From positions 1 to 64,000 of the forward strand of contig NZ_QXTH01000009.1 in the NCBI RefSeq assembly GCF_003946865.1: 64,000 nucleotides of DNA. Reading direction: 5' to 3'. The stretch's first letter is position 1, and each line of letters begins with the position of its first letter. The notes under the pieces are model-generated. The model saw only the letters and a list, made by a program, of their open reading frames with translations, ran no database searches and was not told the origin of the DNA. The position numbers and the translations under genes are program-made. The stretch comes from Antribacter gilvus (GTDB lineage: Bacteria; Actinomycetota; Actinomycetes; Actinomycetales; Cellulomonadaceae). Below, piece after piece: positions 43,349 to 53,942 of the stretch.

Positions 43349-45091
43349 ATGAGCCGAGCACACCGCACCCCGCCCCGCTGGGTCCGCTGGACGCTCGCGA
43401 TCGTCGCCGTCGTCCTCGTCTGCGCTGTCCACGGGCTGGCCACGGCGCGAGCGGAGCTCAGCCTGGGCCCGCACGAGGCGGTCTACGAGGTGACCGCCGA
43501 CGACGCGGTCATCGCCGACCTCGGACCCCTCGGGACCTTGCAGATCGACTCGCCGCTGCCGCTCAACCTCGGCGTCCGCGTCACGGTCAAGGAGATCCCC
43601 GCCGACCTCACGGCCGTCGACCAGGCGGCGACCCTGGACGCGCTCGCCGGTGACCTCGACTCCTACCTGCAGTTCTTCTCGTCGCCCGAGCAGACGGTCG
43701 GCAGCATCGCGCGGGCTCTCATCTGGGACGCGGTCCGGAACACGGTGCTGGGGCTGGTGCTGGTGGGGGCGGCGTCGGGCATCCTGTGGTTGCTCCTCGG
43801 CGCGGCGCGGCGCGCCGAGCTGGCCGGGACGCTCGCCCCGCGCACGTGGGAGATCACGGCGGGGGTGGTGGTGGCCGCCCTGGTGTGGGGCTCGTCGACC
43901 GCGAGCGGCCCGGCGCGGCCCGACGAGGCGGGACGGGAGGCCTCGCCCGTGTTCGCCGGCACGGCGCTGGAGGGCGCGCGCATCACCGGTCGTCTCGCCG
44001 GCGTCATCGACACCTACGGCGGGCAGCTCGTGGGCGTCTACCAGCAGAACGAGCAGTTCTACCTGGACGCGCACGCGAACCTCGTCACGGCCTGGGACAC
44101 GTGGGACGAGGGCCAGGAGGCGGCGGCGTCAGCCGGGGGGCCGACGTCGTCCCCGTCGCCTCCCGTGACCCCCACACCGACGGGCGGGGCCTCGCCCACG
44201 GCCGGGGCCTCGCCCCAGCCCAGCCCCAGCCCCTCGCCGGAGGAGGATCTGGTGGCGTTCCTCGTGGTGAGCGACCTGCACTGCAACACGGGGATGACGC
44301 CCCTCATCCGCGAGGCGGCCCGGCGATCCGGGGCGGACGCGGTGCTCAACGCGGGCGACACCACGATGAACGGCACCTCCGTCGAGTCGGTGTGCATCGA
44401 CTCGTTCGCGTCCGCCCTGCCGGACGGCGTGCCCATGGTGGTCGCCGACGGCAACCACGACTCGCAGATCACCTCGCGCCAGGAGCGCAGCCACGGCGAG
44501 ATCGTCCTCGACGGGGACGTCGTGGACGTGGCGGGCGTCCGGATCCTCGGCGACCGCGACCCGCTCGAGACGCGCGTCGGGGCGGGCACCATCGCGGCGC
44601 GCGCCGACACGCCGAGGTCGGCGGCGGAGCGGCTTGCCGAGACGGCCTGCGAGGTCGCCGGGGACGCCGGCATGGACGGCTCCTACACGGGCGACGACCG
44701 GGTGGACCTGCTCCTGATCCACACGCCTCTCGTCGGCGAGCCGTCGCTGGAGTCCGGGTGCGTGCCCTTCCAGGTGTCGGGGCACACGCACCGCCGCAGG
44801 GGACCGGAACCCGTGGGCTACGGGCTCCGCTACATCAGCGCGAGCACGGCCGGGGCTGCGTCCGGGCAGCCCACCGTGGGTCCGCTGCGTGGCACCGCCG
44901 AGATGACCGTCCTGCGGTTCGACCCGGGCAGCCGCCGGTTCGTCGACTGGCAGGTCGTGACGATCGCGCCCGACGCGTCCGCCACGATCTCGGACCGCCA
45001 GCCTGTGCCGGACCCGGTGCCGCTGCCGGGCGAGGTCCCGGACCCGTCCCCGACCATCAGCCCGTCCCCGACGGCGAGCCCGTCCCCGTAA
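43349..45091 (+). CDS. Membrane-anchored metallophosphoesterase
   Basis: A 580-residue protein. N-terminal membrane helices lie near residues 14-34 and 130-150 with a third near 170, giving an extracellular loop and an anchored head. A Pro/Ser/Thr linker follows, and the calcineurin-like domain has FLVVSDLHCN (Asp, His), NAGDTT, VADGNHDS and SGHTHRR. The C terminus is a PSPT-rich tail, typical of actinobacterial surface proteins. It may act on phosphorylated cell-wall or nucleotide substrates outside the cell. Start ATG 43349. Confidence 0.8.
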   Translation: MSRAHRTPPRWVRWTLAIVAVVLVCAVHGLATARAELSLGPHEAVYEVTADDAVIADLGPLGTLQIDSPLPLNLGVRVTVKEIPADLTAVDQAATLDALAGDLDSYLQFFSSPEQTVGSIARALIWDAVRNTVLGLVLVGAASGILWLLLGAARRAELAGTLAPRTWEITAGVVVAALVWGSSTASGPARPDEAGREASPVFAGTALEGARITGRLAGVIDTYGGQLVGVYQQNEQFYLDAHANLVTAWDTWDEGQEAAASAGGPTSSPSPPVTPTPTGGASPTAGASPQPSPSPSPEEDLVAFLVVSDLHCNTGMTPLIREAARRSGADAVLNAGDTTMNGTSVESVCIDSFASALPDGVPMVVADGNHDSQITSRQERSHGEIVLDGDVVDVAGVRILGDRDPLETRVGAGTIAARADTPRSAAERLAETACEVAGDAGMDGSYTGDDRVDLLLIHTPLVGEPSLESGCVPFQVSGHTHRRRGPEPVGYGLRYISASTAGAASGQPTVGPLRGTAEMTVLRFDPGSRRFVDWQVVTIAPDASATISDRQPVPDPVPLPGEVPDPSPTISPSPTASPSP

Positions 45092-45110
45092 GGCACGTAG
45101 GCTCGTGCTC

Positions 45111-45830
45111 GTGGAAGAACCTCCCAACCCGGCCGAGCTGACCGCCGTTGCGCAGGACTACCTCAAGGCGGTGTGGTCCGCCCAGGAGTGGTCGGACGAG
45201 AAGGTCACCACCAAGCACCTCGCCGACCGGATGGGCGTCGGCGCCTCGACGGTCTCCGAGACGGTGCGGCGCCTGAGCACGCAGGGCCTGCTCGAGCACG
45301 AGCCGTACGGCGGCATCGAGCTGACCGAGACCGGCCGGGGCCTCGCCCTGGCGATGGTGCGCCGCCACCGGCTCCTCGAGACGTACCTCGTGTGCGAGCT
45401 CGGCTACGGCTGGGACGAGGTGCACGACGAGGCCGAGGTGCTGGAGCACGCCGTGTCCGACCTGCTCGTGGACCGCATCGACGCCCGGCTCGGGCACCCG
45501 TCGCGCGACCCGCACGGCGACCCCATCCCGGGCGCCGACGGGACGGTCGTCCGGCCGCACGCCGTGCCCCTGTCGAGCATGGCCGCCGGTGCCGCCGGCC
45601 CCGTGGTGCGCATCAGCGACGCCGACCCCGAAGCCCTGCGCTACCTGGGCCAGATCGGCTTCGACCTGGACGTCGAGGTGGAGGTCGTCGCCCGGCGCGA
45701 GTACGCCGGCACGGTCGCCGTCCGGTGGACGCGGCCCGGGTCGCAGGCCGACGGCGGCGCACCCGACGAGCACTCCGCCGACCTCGGTCTCCTCGCCGCC
45801 TCACGGGTCTGGGTAGGGGTCCCGGGGTAA
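45111..45830 (+). CDS. DtxR/MntR-family metal-dependent regulator
   Basis: A 239-residue regulator. The winged helix has TTKHLADRMGVGASTVSETVRRLSTQGLLEHE. The metal/dimerisation domain has RRHRLLETYLVCELGYGWDEVHDEAEVLEHAVSD, with the His/Glu ligands of the DtxR group. A C-terminal SH3-like (FeoA-like) part is present. Mn(II)- or Fe(II)-dependent repression is expected. GTG 45111 lies 7 nt after TAGGCT (45098-45103), so it is preferred over GTG 45105. Its targets are not visible. Confidence 0.85.
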   Translation: MEEPPNPAELTAVAQDYLKAVWSAQEWSDEKVTTKHLADRMGVGASTVSETVRRLSTQGLLEHEPYGGIELTETGRGLALAMVRRHRLLETYLVCELGYGWDEVHDEAEVLEHAVSDLLVDRIDARLGHPSRDPHGDPIPGADGTVVRPHAVPLSSMAAGAAGPVVRISDADPEALRYLGQIGFDLDVEVEVVARREYAGTVAVRWTRPGSQADGGAPDEHSADLGLLAASRVWVGVPG

Positions 45831-45909
45831 GGTCTGCCGTAAACCACCTCTCGTCGCCGGTGTTGTCGACGTCGTCCTCTCAGATCGATTCGACACCCCG
45901 GGAGACGTC

Positions 45910-47133
45910 ATGGCCACTCTCACTGACGGCCCGGTCGCCGGGCCCACCCTGCGCGCCGCCGCTCCGGCGCTCGTGGCGCTCGCGGTCGGCGGCTTCACCA
46001 TCGGCACCACCGAGTTCGCCGCCATGGGCCTTCTGCCCCAGGTGGGCGCCGACCTCGGGGCGACCGACCCCGAGGTGGGGCACACCATCACCGCGTATGC
46101 GCTCGGCGTGGTCGTGGGAGCGCCGCTCCTCACCGTCGCGGCCGCCCGGATGTCGCGCAAGCGCCTCCTCGTCGTCCTGATGGCCGCCTACACCGTCGCC
46201 AACGTGCTCTCGGCGGCGGCACCCAGCATCGAGTGGCTCGTGGTCGGCCGGTTCTTCGCCGGGCTGCCGCACGGCGCGTTCTTCGGTGTGGGCGCGGCCG
46301 TGGGAGCCGCCGTGGTCGGTCCGGCCCTGCGGGGGCAGGCGGTCGCCACGATGATGACGGGGCTCACCATCGCCAACGTCGTGGGCGTCCCGCTCGCCAC
46401 CTTCGTGGGCCAGCAGGCGGGCTGGCGCATGTCGTACGTGGTGATCGGCCTGCTCGGCGTCGTGACGGTGGTGGGCCTCTGGCGGCTCGTTCCCGACGCC
46501 GCCGGCGGGCCGGGGGGCTCGGTCCGTTCGGAGCTGGGCAGCCTGCGAAACCTCCCGCTCTGGGCGGCCTTCGTCGCGGGCTCGGTCGGGTTCGGCGGGC
46601 TGTTCGCCGTCTACTCGTACGTGGCACCCACCATGACCAAGGTGACCGGGCTGGCGGAGGGCCACGTGCCGTGGGTGCTCGCGCTGTTCGGCATCGGCAT
46701 GACGGTGGGTACCCAGATCGGCGGCCGCCTCGCCGACCTGGGTGTCCTGCGGGCTGTGGTCATCGGCTTCGTGAGCACCACGGCGTCCTTGGTCCTCTTC
46801 GGCCTGACCGGTCACCTGGTGGTCCCTGCGCTGGTCTCCCTGTTCCTCCTGGGCGTGACCTCGCAGATGCTCGGGCTGGCGTTCCAGACGCGGCTCATGG
46901 ACCTGTCGCCGGGCGCGCCGTCGCTGGGCGCGGCGCTGTGCCACGCCGGGCTCAACGTCGCCAACGGCGCCGGGGCGTTCCTCGGGGGCGCGGTGATCGC
47001 CGGCGGGTGGGGCTACCTCGCGCCCGCCTGGGCGGGAGCGGTCGTCACGGTGCTCGGGCTCGTGCTGCTCCTGGCCTTCGCGCGGCAGCGCGTGGTGCAC
47101 GCCGGCCACGACCGGGGCGTGACGGATCGGTGA
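45910..47133 (+). CDS. DHA1-type MFS transporter
   Basis: A 407-residue 12-helix transporter of the AraJ/YdhP sugar-efflux and drug-efflux group. GGFTIGTTEFAAMGLLPQVGADL in helix 1 and ARMSRKRLLVVLMAAYTVANVLSA are typical, and the C-terminal half repeats the fold. The likely substrates are sugars or hydrophobic drugs. A GGGAGA site precedes ATG 45910. The gap to the DtxR gene is only 79 bp, so control by that regulator is possible but unproven. Confidence 0.85.
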   Translation: MATLTDGPVAGPTLRAAAPALVALAVGGFTIGTTEFAAMGLLPQVGADLGATDPEVGHTITAYALGVVVGAPLLTVAAARMSRKRLLVVLMAAYTVANVLSAAAPSIEWLVVGRFFAGLPHGAFFGVGAAVGAAVVGPALRGQAVATMMTGLTIANVVGVPLATFVGQQAGWRMSYVVIGLLGVVTVVGLWRLVPDAAGGPGGSVRSELGSLRNLPLWAAFVAGSVGFGGLFAVYSYVAPTMTKVTGLAEGHVPWVLALFGIGMTVGTQIGGRLADLGVLRAVVIGFVSTTASLVLFGLTGHLVVPALVSLFLLGVTSQMLGLAFQTRLMDLSPGAPSLGAALCHAGLNVANGAGAFLGGAVIAGGWGYLAPAWAGAVVTVLGLVLLLAFARQRVVHAGHDRGVTDR

Positions 47134-47251
47134 CCCGTCTGTCAGCCTGGCCCCAGGATCCGGCGGTACGGTAGCCGCACCTGGGCGCCGGCTGGGCCGT
47201 CGCCCTGCGCCAACTGTCCCTGCCGACACCGGCCGAACCCTGGAGCGCCAC

Positions 47252-47914
47252 GTGACCGACAGCACCACCACCGACGGGCCCGAGGCCGAGGCGACGGACC
47301 TCGCCGAGGCGAGCGCCGTCGTCGGGCCGCGGCCTCTGGGCGAGCGGACGTTCGGGGTCCTGCTGCTCCTGCTGGGCTTCGTCGGGTTCGGCGGCTCGAT
47401 GTGGCTGGCCATCGAGAAGTACCTGGCGCTGGTGCAGCCGGAGCGCGAGGCGTCGTGCACGATCAACCTGTTCGTCCAGTGCGGGGCGGCCATGAGCTCG
47501 TGGCAGGGCGCGCTGCTCGGCTTCCCCAACCCCTACCTGGGCCTGCTGGCGTTCCCGGTGGTCATGACCACGGGCGTGGTGCTGCTGGTCGGCGCGCGCC
47601 TGCCGCGCTGGTACTGGCTGTCGCTCCTCGCCGGCACCGTGCTCGGGCAGGCGCTCATCGTCTTCCTCATGTACACGAGCTTCTATGTGCTGGTGGCGCT
47701 CTGCCCGGCCTGCATGGTCGTGTGGACGATCATGTGGCCGCTGCTGTGGTTCCAGGTGGTGCGCGGGGTCCAGTCCGGGTACCTCCCCGCGGGCGAGACC
47801 GTGCGCCAGCTCGTGGTGGGCAACCGGGTGATCATCCTGGTCATCGGCTACGTGGTGGCCGTGGCCTGGCTGATGGTCACCGTGGGCGACCACCTCGTCG
47901 CGTCGTTCGCCTGA
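47252..47914 (+). CDS. Vitamin K epoxide reductase (VKOR) family protein
   Basis: A 220-residue membrane protein with about five helices. The active-site pair CPAC lies near residue 151, and the loop pair is in [10 protein letters not shown]. Bacterial VKOR reoxidises a DsbA-like thioredoxin and gives the electrons to menaquinone, so it drives disulfide formation in exported proteins. No DsbA gene is adjacent. Start is GTG 47252 after GGAG. Confidence 0.88.
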   Translation: MTDSTTTDGPEAEATDLAEASAVVGPRPLGERTFGVLLLLLGFVGFGGSMWLAIEKYLALVQPEREASCTINLFVQCGAAMSSWQGALLGFPNPYLGLLAFPVVMTTGVVLLVGARLPRWYWLSLLAGTVLGQALIVFLMYTSFYVLVALCPACMVVWTIMWPLLWFQVVRGVQSGYLPAGETVRQLVVGNRVIILVIGYVVAVAWLMVTVGDHLVASFA

Positions 47915-48002
47915 CGCCGCCCGCGCCGGGTCCGCCGCCCCCGTCGAAGGGGACCGCAGACCGGGGAGCGGGCCGGCGGGGCGGATCGGTAGACTCCCGT
48001 GG

Positions 48003-50960
48003 GTGACCACGCCCGACGCCGCAGAACGCTCCACCACTGCACAGTCCACCTCGGACGAGCCCCGTTTCCGTTACACCCCGGCCCTCGCTCAGGAGATCGA
48101 GCTGCGCTGGCAGGACCGCTGGGAGGAGCTCGGCACGTTCCACGCCGCGAACCCCACGGGACCGCTCACGGGACCGGGAGGGGAGGGCCCGTCGGGCGAC
48201 CCGTTCTTCATCATGGACATGTTCCCGTACCCCTCGGGCGCGGGTCTCCACGTGGGTCACCCGCTGGGCTACATCGCCACTGACGTCACGGGCCGGTTCC
48301 GCCGCATGTGCGGCGACAACGTGCTGCACGCCCTCGGCTACGACTCGTTCGGCCTGCCCGCCGAGCAGTACGCCGTGCAGACGGGGCAGCACCCGCGCGA
48401 CACCACCGAGGCGAACATCGCCAACATGCGGCGCCAGCTGCGCCGGCTCGGCCTGGCGCACGACCCGCGCCGCACGTTCGCCACGATCGACTCCGACTAC
48501 GTGCGCTGGACGCAGTGGATCTTCCTGCAGATCTTCGACTCCTGGTACGACGCGGAGGCGCCGCGGCCGGGCGGCGGCACCGGCCGGGCCCGGCGCATCG
48601 CCGAGCTGGAGGCCGAGCTGGCCGCCGGCAACCGTCCCGTCCCGGGGCACGACGGCGACAACACGGGCGGCGCGGTCTGGGCCGCCCTGTCCCGCGAGGA
48701 GCAGCGTGACGTCGTCGACGCGCAGCGCCTCGCCTACGTCGACTCCTCGCCCGTGAACTGGGCCCCCGGCCTCGGTACGGTGCTGGCGAACGAGGAGGTC
48801 ACGGCCGACGGCCGTTCCGAGCGCGGCAACTTCCCGGTGTTCCAGCGCAACCTGCGCCAGTGGAAGATGCGCATCACGGCGTACGCGGACCGTCTCACCG
48901 ACGACCTGGAGCACATCGACTGGCCCGAGAAGGTCAAGGCGATGCAGCGCAACTGGATCGGCCGCTCGGCGGGCGCCAAGGTCCGCTTCGACGTGGTCGG
49001 CACGGCCGAGTACGACCCGGCCGGCGCGGGGGCGCAGGTGGAGGTCTTCACCACCCGCCCGGACACGCTGTTCGGCGCCACGTTCATGGTGGTCTCGCCC
49101 GAGCACCCGCTGCTCGACGAGGTGCCGTCGGCCTGGCCCGACGGCACGCGGAGCTCCTGGACCGGCGGGTACGCCACGCCCGTCGAGGCGGTGGCCGCGT
49201 ACCGCCGCGAGGCGGCCGGCAAGACGGCCGTGGAGCGCCAGGCCGACGCCGGCAAGAAGACCGGCGTCTTCACGGGCCACCTGGCGCTGAACCCGGTGTC
49301 CGGCCTGCAGATCCCCGTCTTCACCGCCGACTACGTCCTCATGGGCTACGGCACCGGCGCGATCATGGCGGTCCCCGGGGGCGACGAGCGCGACGCCGCG
49401 TTCGCCGAGGCTTATGACCTGCCGGTGATCCACACGGTCGAGCCCGAGGGCGGGCTCCCGGAGGACTTCACGGGCGCCTACACGGGCGACGGCAAGGTCA
49501 CGGGCTCGACCGGCCCGGACCTCTCGCTCGACGGCCTGACCGTGCCCGAGGCCAAGGTGGCGATCACCCGGTGGCTCGAGGAGAAGGGCATCGGCGAGGG
49601 CGCCACCACCTACCGCCTGCGCGACTGGCTGTTCAGCCGCCAGCGCTACTGGGGAGAGCCGTTCCCGATCGTCTGGGACTCCGAGGACCGCCCGATCGCG
49701 ATCCCGGACGAGCTGCTGCCCGTCGACCTGCCGGACGTCCCGGACTACGCGCCGCGCACCTTCGCCCCGGACGACGTGACCTCCGAGCCGGAGGCGCCGC
49801 TGGGCCGCAACGAGGACTGGGTGAAGGTCACCCTCGACCTCGGCGACGGCCCGCGCGAGTACCGCCGCGACACCAACACGATGCCCAACTGGGCCGGGTC
49901 GTGCTGGTACTACCTGCGCTACCTCGACCCCACGGACACCGAGCACCTGGTGGACCCCGCGCTCGAGAAGTACTGGCTCGGCGCGCGCCACAACGCGACG
50001 AGCGGCCCCGCGGGAGGCGTCGACCTGTACGTGGGCGGCGTCGAGCACGCGGTGCTGCACCTGCTGTACGCGCGCTTCTGGCACAAGGTGCTCTACGACC
50101 TGGGCGCGGTGTCGAGCATCGAGCCGTTCGGCAAGCTGTTCAACCAGGGCTACATCCAGGCGTACGCCTTCACCGACGAGCGCGGCCAGTACGTGCCCGC
50201 GGCCGAGGTCGAGGGGGACGAGCTGACCGGCTGGACCTTCCAGGGCAAGCCGGTCGAGCGCGAGTACGGGAAGATGGGCAAGTCCCTGAAGAACGTCGTC
50301 ACGCCGGACGAGATGTACGAGTCGTACGGCGCCGACACGTTCCGGGTCTACGAGATGTCGATGGGCCCGCTGGACCTGTCGCGTCCGTGGGAGACGCGGG
50401 CCGTCGTCGGCTCCCAGCGGTTCCTGCAGCGCCTGTGGCGCAACGTCGTCTCCGAGGAGACGGGCGAGCTCACGGTCAGCGAGGACCCGGCGGAGACCGG
50501 GACCCTGCGCGTGCTGCACCGTGCCATCGCCGACGTGCGTGCCGAGATGTCGAACATGCGGCCCAACACCGCGATCGCGAAGCTCATCACCCTGAACAAC
50601 CACCTCACGGGTCTGGACCGCGTGCCGCGCGAGGCCGTCGAGCCGCTCGTGCTCATGACCGCCCCGATCGCCCCGCACATCGCGGAGGAGCTCTGGGCAC
50701 GGCTGGGCCACGAGCACTCGCTCGCCCGCGAGCCGTTCCCCGTCGCCGACCCGGCGTACCTCGTGCAGGAGACCGTGACCTGCGTGGTCCAGGTGCAGGG
50801 CAAGGTGCGGGCCCGCCTCGAGGTGGCGCCCGACATCGCCGAGGACGACCTCCGCGAGGCGGCCCTCGCCGAGCCCAACGTGGTCAAGGCGATGGACGGG
50901 CGTGGCGTCCGCACCGTGATCGTGAGGGCCCCCAAGCTTGTGAACATCGTTCCCGCCTGA
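48003..50960 (+). CDS. leuS: Leucyl-tRNA synthetase
   Basis: A 985-residue class I aminoacyl-tRNA synthetase. The ATP-binding HIGH motif is HVGH in [14 protein letters not shown], and the KMSKS motif is KMGKS. The CP1 editing insert has [20 protein letters not shown] and [17 protein letters not shown]. It charges tRNA-Leu. GTG 48003 lies 7 nt after TAGACT (47990-47995) and has no ribosome site, so the mRNA is probably leaderless and there is no room for a T-box leader. Confidence 0.97.
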   Translation: MTTPDAAERSTTAQSTSDEPRFRYTPALAQEIELRWQDRWEELGTFHAANPTGPLTGPGGEGPSGDPFFIMDMFPYPSGAGLHVGHPLGYIATDVTGRFRRMCGDNVLHALGYDSFGLPAEQYAVQTGQHPRDTTEANIANMRRQLRRLGLAHDPRRTFATIDSDYVRWTQWIFLQIFDSWYDAEAPRPGGGTGRARRIAELEAELAAGNRPVPGHDGDNTGGAVWAALSREEQRDVVDAQRLAYVDSSPVNWAPGLGTVLANEEVTADGRSERGNFPVFQRNLRQWKMRITAYADRLTDDLEHIDWPEKVKAMQRNWIGRSAGAKVRFDVVGTAEYDPAGAGAQVEVFTTRPDTLFGATFMVVSPEHPLLDEVPSAWPDGTRSSWTGGYATPVEAVAAYRREAAGKTAVERQADAGKKTGVFTGHLALNPVSGLQIPVFTADYVLMGYGTGAIMAVPGGDERDAAFAEAYDLPVIHTVEPEGGLPEDFTGAYTGDGKVTGSTGPDLSLDGLTVPEAKVAITRWLEEKGIGEGATTYRLRDWLFSRQRYWGEPFPIVWDSEDRPIAIPDELLPVDLPDVPDYAPRTFAPDDVTSEPEAPLGRNEDWVKVTLDLGDGPREYRRDTNTMPNWAGSCWYYLRYLDPTDTEHLVDPALEKYWLGARHNATSGPAGGVDLYVGGVEHAVLHLLYARFWHKVLYDLGAVSSIEPFGKLFNQGYIQAYAFTDERGQYVPAAEVEGDELTGWTFQGKPVEREYGKMGKSLKNVVTPDEMYESYGADTFRVYEMSMGPLDLSRPWETRAVVGSQRFLQRLWRNVVSEETGELTVSEDPAETGTLRVLHRAIADVRAEMSNMRPNTAIAKLITLNNHLTGLDRVPREAVEPLVLMTAPIAPHIAEELWARLGHEHSLAREPFPVADPAYLVQETVTCVVQVQGKVRARLEVAPDIAEDDLREAALAEPNVVKAMDGRGVRTVIVRAPKLVNIVPA

Positions 50961-50984
50961 GGCTGCCGCCTGAGACGGTGCTGG

Positions 50985-51019
50985 ACATCCCCCGTGCGCA
51001 GCGTGTGAACGGGGGATGT
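50985..51019 (+). terminator. leuS terminator
   Basis: ACATCCCCCGT pairs perfectly with ACGGGGGATGT (11 bp) over a 13-nt loop, followed by UCCUUGU. It starts 25 nt after the leuS stop. The next gene's promoter begins right behind it (TAGCGT at 51026-51031). Confidence 0.8.
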
Positions 51020-51037
51020 TCCTTGTAGCGTCCGATC

Positions 51038-52669
51038 ATGGGTGCTGACTGGTTCCTCCGCGCGACCGACGGGAGCGAGTCCGGGGCGTCGGCGCGCGCG
51101 GTCGACTGGTCCGCCACGCCGCTCGGCCCACCCTCGACGTGGCCCTCGACCCTGCGCGTCGCGGTCGAGCTGTGCTTCAGCACGAGGTTCCCCGTGTTCG
51201 TCGGGTGGGGGCCGGAGCTGACCATGATCTACAACGACGGCTACCGGGCCATGCTCGGGACGGAGAAGCACCCGGGCGCCATGGGTGCCCCGGCCTCCGT
51301 GGTCTGGGCCGAGATCTGGGCCGAGATCTCCCCGCTCTTCGACGAGGTGCTCAGCACGGGGCACCCGACGTGGATCGAGGACATGGTGCTCTACATGCGC
51401 CGGTCCGGGTACCGCGAGGAGACCGCGTTCACCTTCTCCTACAGCGCCCTCAAGGACGAGGACGGCACCGTGCGGGGCGTGCTCGACATCGCGACGGAGA
51501 CCACGGGGCAGGTGGTGGACCGCCGTCGGCTCACGACGCTCGGCGACCTCTCGGCCGCACTCCAGGAGGTGACCGACGACCTGGGCGTGATCGGCCTGCG
51601 GACGATCGAGGTCCTCGGGGCGAGCCGCGACGTGCTGCGCGCCGACCTCTACGTCGACACCCAGGCCGGGTTGAGCCTCCTCGCGACGAGCCACCGCGGC
51701 CGCCCGGACGTCTTCGCCCCGCCGGAGGACCTGGTGGCCGCGCTCGCGGGGGGCGAGCCGCTCGTCGTGGCGGACGACGTCGTGCTCGCGCCGCTCGTGG
51801 CCGCCTCCGGGCGCAAGCACGGCGTGCTGGTGCTGGCGGCGAGCCCGCTGCGGCCCTTCGACGACGCCTACCGGTCGTACCTGCTCCTGCTCGCGTCGGT
51901 GGTCGCCCGCGCGATCGAGGTGACCGTGGAGCACCTCCGCGAGGTGGACCAGCTGCGGACCGTCTCCGACACGCTGCAGCTCGCGATGACGCCGGAGGCC
52001 CCGCCTGCGGGGTGGTACACCGCCTACCGGCCGGCCGACGGCAACCTCGCGGTGGGTGGCGACTGGTACGACGTGGTCCGGCTCGACGAGGGACGGCGGG
52101 GGATCATCGTGGGCGACTGCAGCGGCCACGGGCTCGAGGCGGCCGCCCGCATGGGGCCGCTGCGGAGCGCCGCCCGCGCCCTCCTGCTCGAGGAGCACGG
52201 GCCCGCGGCCACCCTGGCGGCGCTCGACCGCTTCGTGGGGTCGCTGCCAGGAGCCGAGTTCGCCACCGTCTTCTGCGGGGTGCTGGACGAGCGGACGGGC
52301 AGCATGGTCTATGCGGTCGCCGGGCACCCGCCCGGCCTGGTCGTCGGCCGCCGCGGCACCGTGTGGCTCGACGGTGCGCGGGGGGCGCCGCTCGCCGTCG
52401 GGAAGACGCCACGGCGAGAGACCCTGACCCGCCTGCGGCCCGGCGACACCCTGGTTCTCTACACGGACGGGATGATCGAGCGGCGCGGCGAGTCGCTGCG
52501 GGTGAGCCTGGACCGCCTCGAGCAGACGGCGCGTGAGCTGTTCAGCGGGCCGACGTCGGACACGCCCGCCGAAGACCTCGTCGAGGCGCTGGTCCCCGGC
52601 CGGGCCCGCGACGACGTGGCGGTGGTCGTGTACCGGCACCGGGCGGGCGGATACGGGGATCAGACGTGA
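51038..52669 (+). CDS. PP2C/SpoIIE-type serine phosphatase with PAS and GAF sensors
   Basis: A 543-residue protein. An N-terminal PAS-like region (VFVGWGPELTMIYNDGYRAMLG) is followed by a GAF-like middle part (ADLYVDTQAGLSLLATSHRG). The SpoIIE/RsbU phosphatase domain (from about residue 330) has VGGDWYDVV, IIVGDCSGHG and the final ARDDVAVVVYR, with Asp metal ligands. Such proteins dephosphorylate anti-sigma-factor antagonists. No partner gene is present here. ATG 51038 lies 6 nt after TAGCGT. Confidence 0.87.
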   Translation: MGADWFLRATDGSESGASARAVDWSATPLGPPSTWPSTLRVAVELCFSTRFPVFVGWGPELTMIYNDGYRAMLGTEKHPGAMGAPASVVWAEIWAEISPLFDEVLSTGHPTWIEDMVLYMRRSGYREETAFTFSYSALKDEDGTVRGVLDIATETTGQVVDRRRLTTLGDLSAALQEVTDDLGVIGLRTIEVLGASRDVLRADLYVDTQAGLSLLATSHRGRPDVFAPPEDLVAALAGGEPLVVADDVVLAPLVAASGRKHGVLVLAASPLRPFDDAYRSYLLLLASVVARAIEVTVEHLREVDQLRTVSDTLQLAMTPEAPPAGWYTAYRPADGNLAVGGDWYDVVRLDEGRRGIIVGDCSGHGLEAAARMGPLRSAARALLLEEHGPAATLAALDRFVGSLPGAEFATVFCGVLDERTGSMVYAVAGHPPGLVVGRRGTVWLDGARGAPLAVGKTPRRETLTRLRPGDTLVLYTDGMIERRGESLRVSLDRLEQTARELFSGPTSDTPAEDLVEALVPGRARDDVAVVVYRHRAGGYGDQT

Positions 52670-52678
52670 GGGCCGGGA

Positions 52679-53749
52679 TCAGCGGAGCGGGCGGGTCGAG
52701 CTGCGCTCGTGGAGGAGCGGGACGAGCTGGACCCGCTCCGCGCCGGTGGGCTGCTCGCCCGCGGCCCGCTGCGCGATCCGCTCGGCGAGCAGCTGGAACG
52801 CCCGACGCCCGACGGCGGCCTTCTGGGGCGCCACGGCGGTGAGCGCGGGCTGGGCGAGCTCGGCGCTGATGTCGTCGTAGCAGACGAGCGAGAGGTCCTC
52901 GGGCACGCGGAGGCCGAGGCCGTCGAACCGGCCGAGCAACCGCAGGGCGAGCTGGTCGTTGTGCACGACGAGACCGGTCACGCCGTCGTCGACCAGCCGC
53001 TTGAGCTCGCCGTCGAGTGCGGCGGGATCGGCGAGATCCTCGTAGAGCTCCGCGAGCGAGGTCGCGGCGGAGCCGGCGATCCCGCGGCGGTACCCGTCGC
53101 GCACGTGCGCCGTGTTGGGGCCGGAGATCGCGACGAACGCGAGCTTCTGGTGGCCCAGGTCGGCGAGGTGCCGTACGGCGCTCGCGGAGCCGACGCTGTG
53201 GGCGGAGCCCACGCCGTCGAGCATGGAGGCCCGGCCGCCCGGGGCCACGGGCCGCTCGACGAGGACGACGGGGACGGGGATGGAGGCGAGCCATGCCTGC
53301 ACGGGGTCGCTGAGCTCGCCCGTCTCGAAGTCGGGCGTGGGCGCGATGAGGAGGCCGTCGACGCCGCGCTCGATCAGGCCGGCGACCAGGCGGCGCTCGA
53401 TCGGCAGGTCGTAGGCGGAGACCCCGAGGGTGAGCCGCGCGCCCGCGGACGCGCTCGCGGCGGCCGCCCGGGCGCCGTGGATGACCGCGCCGAAGTAGTA
53501 CTCGGCGTGCGGCACCACGATGCCGACCGTGAACGGCAGGCCTCGGCCCGCCCGGTCCTCGTCGCTGAGCGCGGACACCTCGCCGTGGGTGCGCCGCAGC
53601 CTGCCCTGGGCGGCGAGGTCTTCCACGTCGCGCCGGAGCGTGACCGGCGAGACGCTGAGCAGATGGGACAGGTCGGAGAGTCGACGCGGCGACGCCTCGG
53701 CGAGCAGCTGGAGGATCTCGCGGCGACGTTCCTGCACGCTCCGGGCCAT
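52679..53749 (-). CDS. Hybrid regulator: DeoR-type HTH with LacI-type sugar domain
   Basis: A 356-residue regulator. The N terminus is DeoR-like (RREILQLLAEASPRRLSDLSHLLSVSPVTLRRDVEDLAAQGRLRR), but the rest is a periplasmic-binding-like sensor as in LacI (VGIVVPHAEYYFGAVIHG, VGLGRR-type tail, SLVCYDDISAELAQPALTAV). It is divergent from the galactoside operon at 54052; the GATCGATC-type repeats at 53771-53832 just upstream are the likely operators. A GAGGGA site precedes ATG 53749. It probably represses the sugar operon and itself. Confidence 0.85.
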   Translation of the reverse strand: MARSVQERRREILQLLAEASPRRLSDLSHLLSVSPVTLRRDVEDLAAQGRLRRTHGEVSALSDEDRAGRGLPFTVGIVVPHAEYYFGAVIHGARAAAASASAGARLTLGVSAYDLPIERRLVAGLIERGVDGLLIAPTPDFETGELSDPVQAWLASIPVPVVLVERPVAPGGRASMLDGVGSAHSVGSASAVRHLADLGHQKLAFVAISGPNTAHVRDGYRRGIAGSAATSLAELYEDLADPAALDGELKRLVDDGVTGLVVHNDQLALRLLGRFDGLGLRVPEDLSLVCYDDISAELAQPALTAVAPQKAAVGRRAFQLLAERIAQRAAGEQPTGAERVQLVPLLHERSSTRPLR

Positions 53750-53770
53750 CGTGGTCCCTCTCTGCGGTAG

Positions 53771-53832
53771 TGATCGATGCGGTAGTGATCGATCGGGCCT
53801 TCGATCGATCAATCTAGCGTCGATTCGATCAC
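53771..53832. promoter_or_regulatory. Cluster of TGATCGAT repeats, probable operator
   Basis: GCGGTAGTGATCGAT is repeated twice (from 53764 and 53779). TGATCGATC and GATCGATCA then form a perfect 9-bp inverted repeat with an 8-nt spacer (53786-53811), and GATTCGATCAC follows at 53822. All lie just upstream of the hybrid regulator start and within the 302-bp gap before the sugar operon. They are likely binding sites for the regulator. The remainder of the gap (53833-53942) holds nothing recognisable. Confidence 0.65.
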
Positions 53833-53942
53833 AGGGGAACCCTGAGCGGGCGTTTTCAGCCGGTGTCGTGTGGGCTCGCCGCACTGTCGGGGGCGCGGGC
53901 GGTCGCGAACCCGCGACCGGAGGCTCCAAAAGTGATCGTTTC

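Noticed and set aside
47915-48002. T-box or leader peptide before leuS
   Set aside because: The likely -10 box ends 7 nt before the start codon, so there is no leader to hold one.
47877-50717. A 946-codon open frame on the minus strand opposite leuS
   Set aside because: It is the antisense shadow of leuS, with low-complexity composition and no domain; leuS is certain.
53764-53832. Replication origin or iteron cluster from the GATCGATC repeats
   Set aside because: No DnaA boxes, no rep or dna genes, and placement between a repressor and its operon favours operators.
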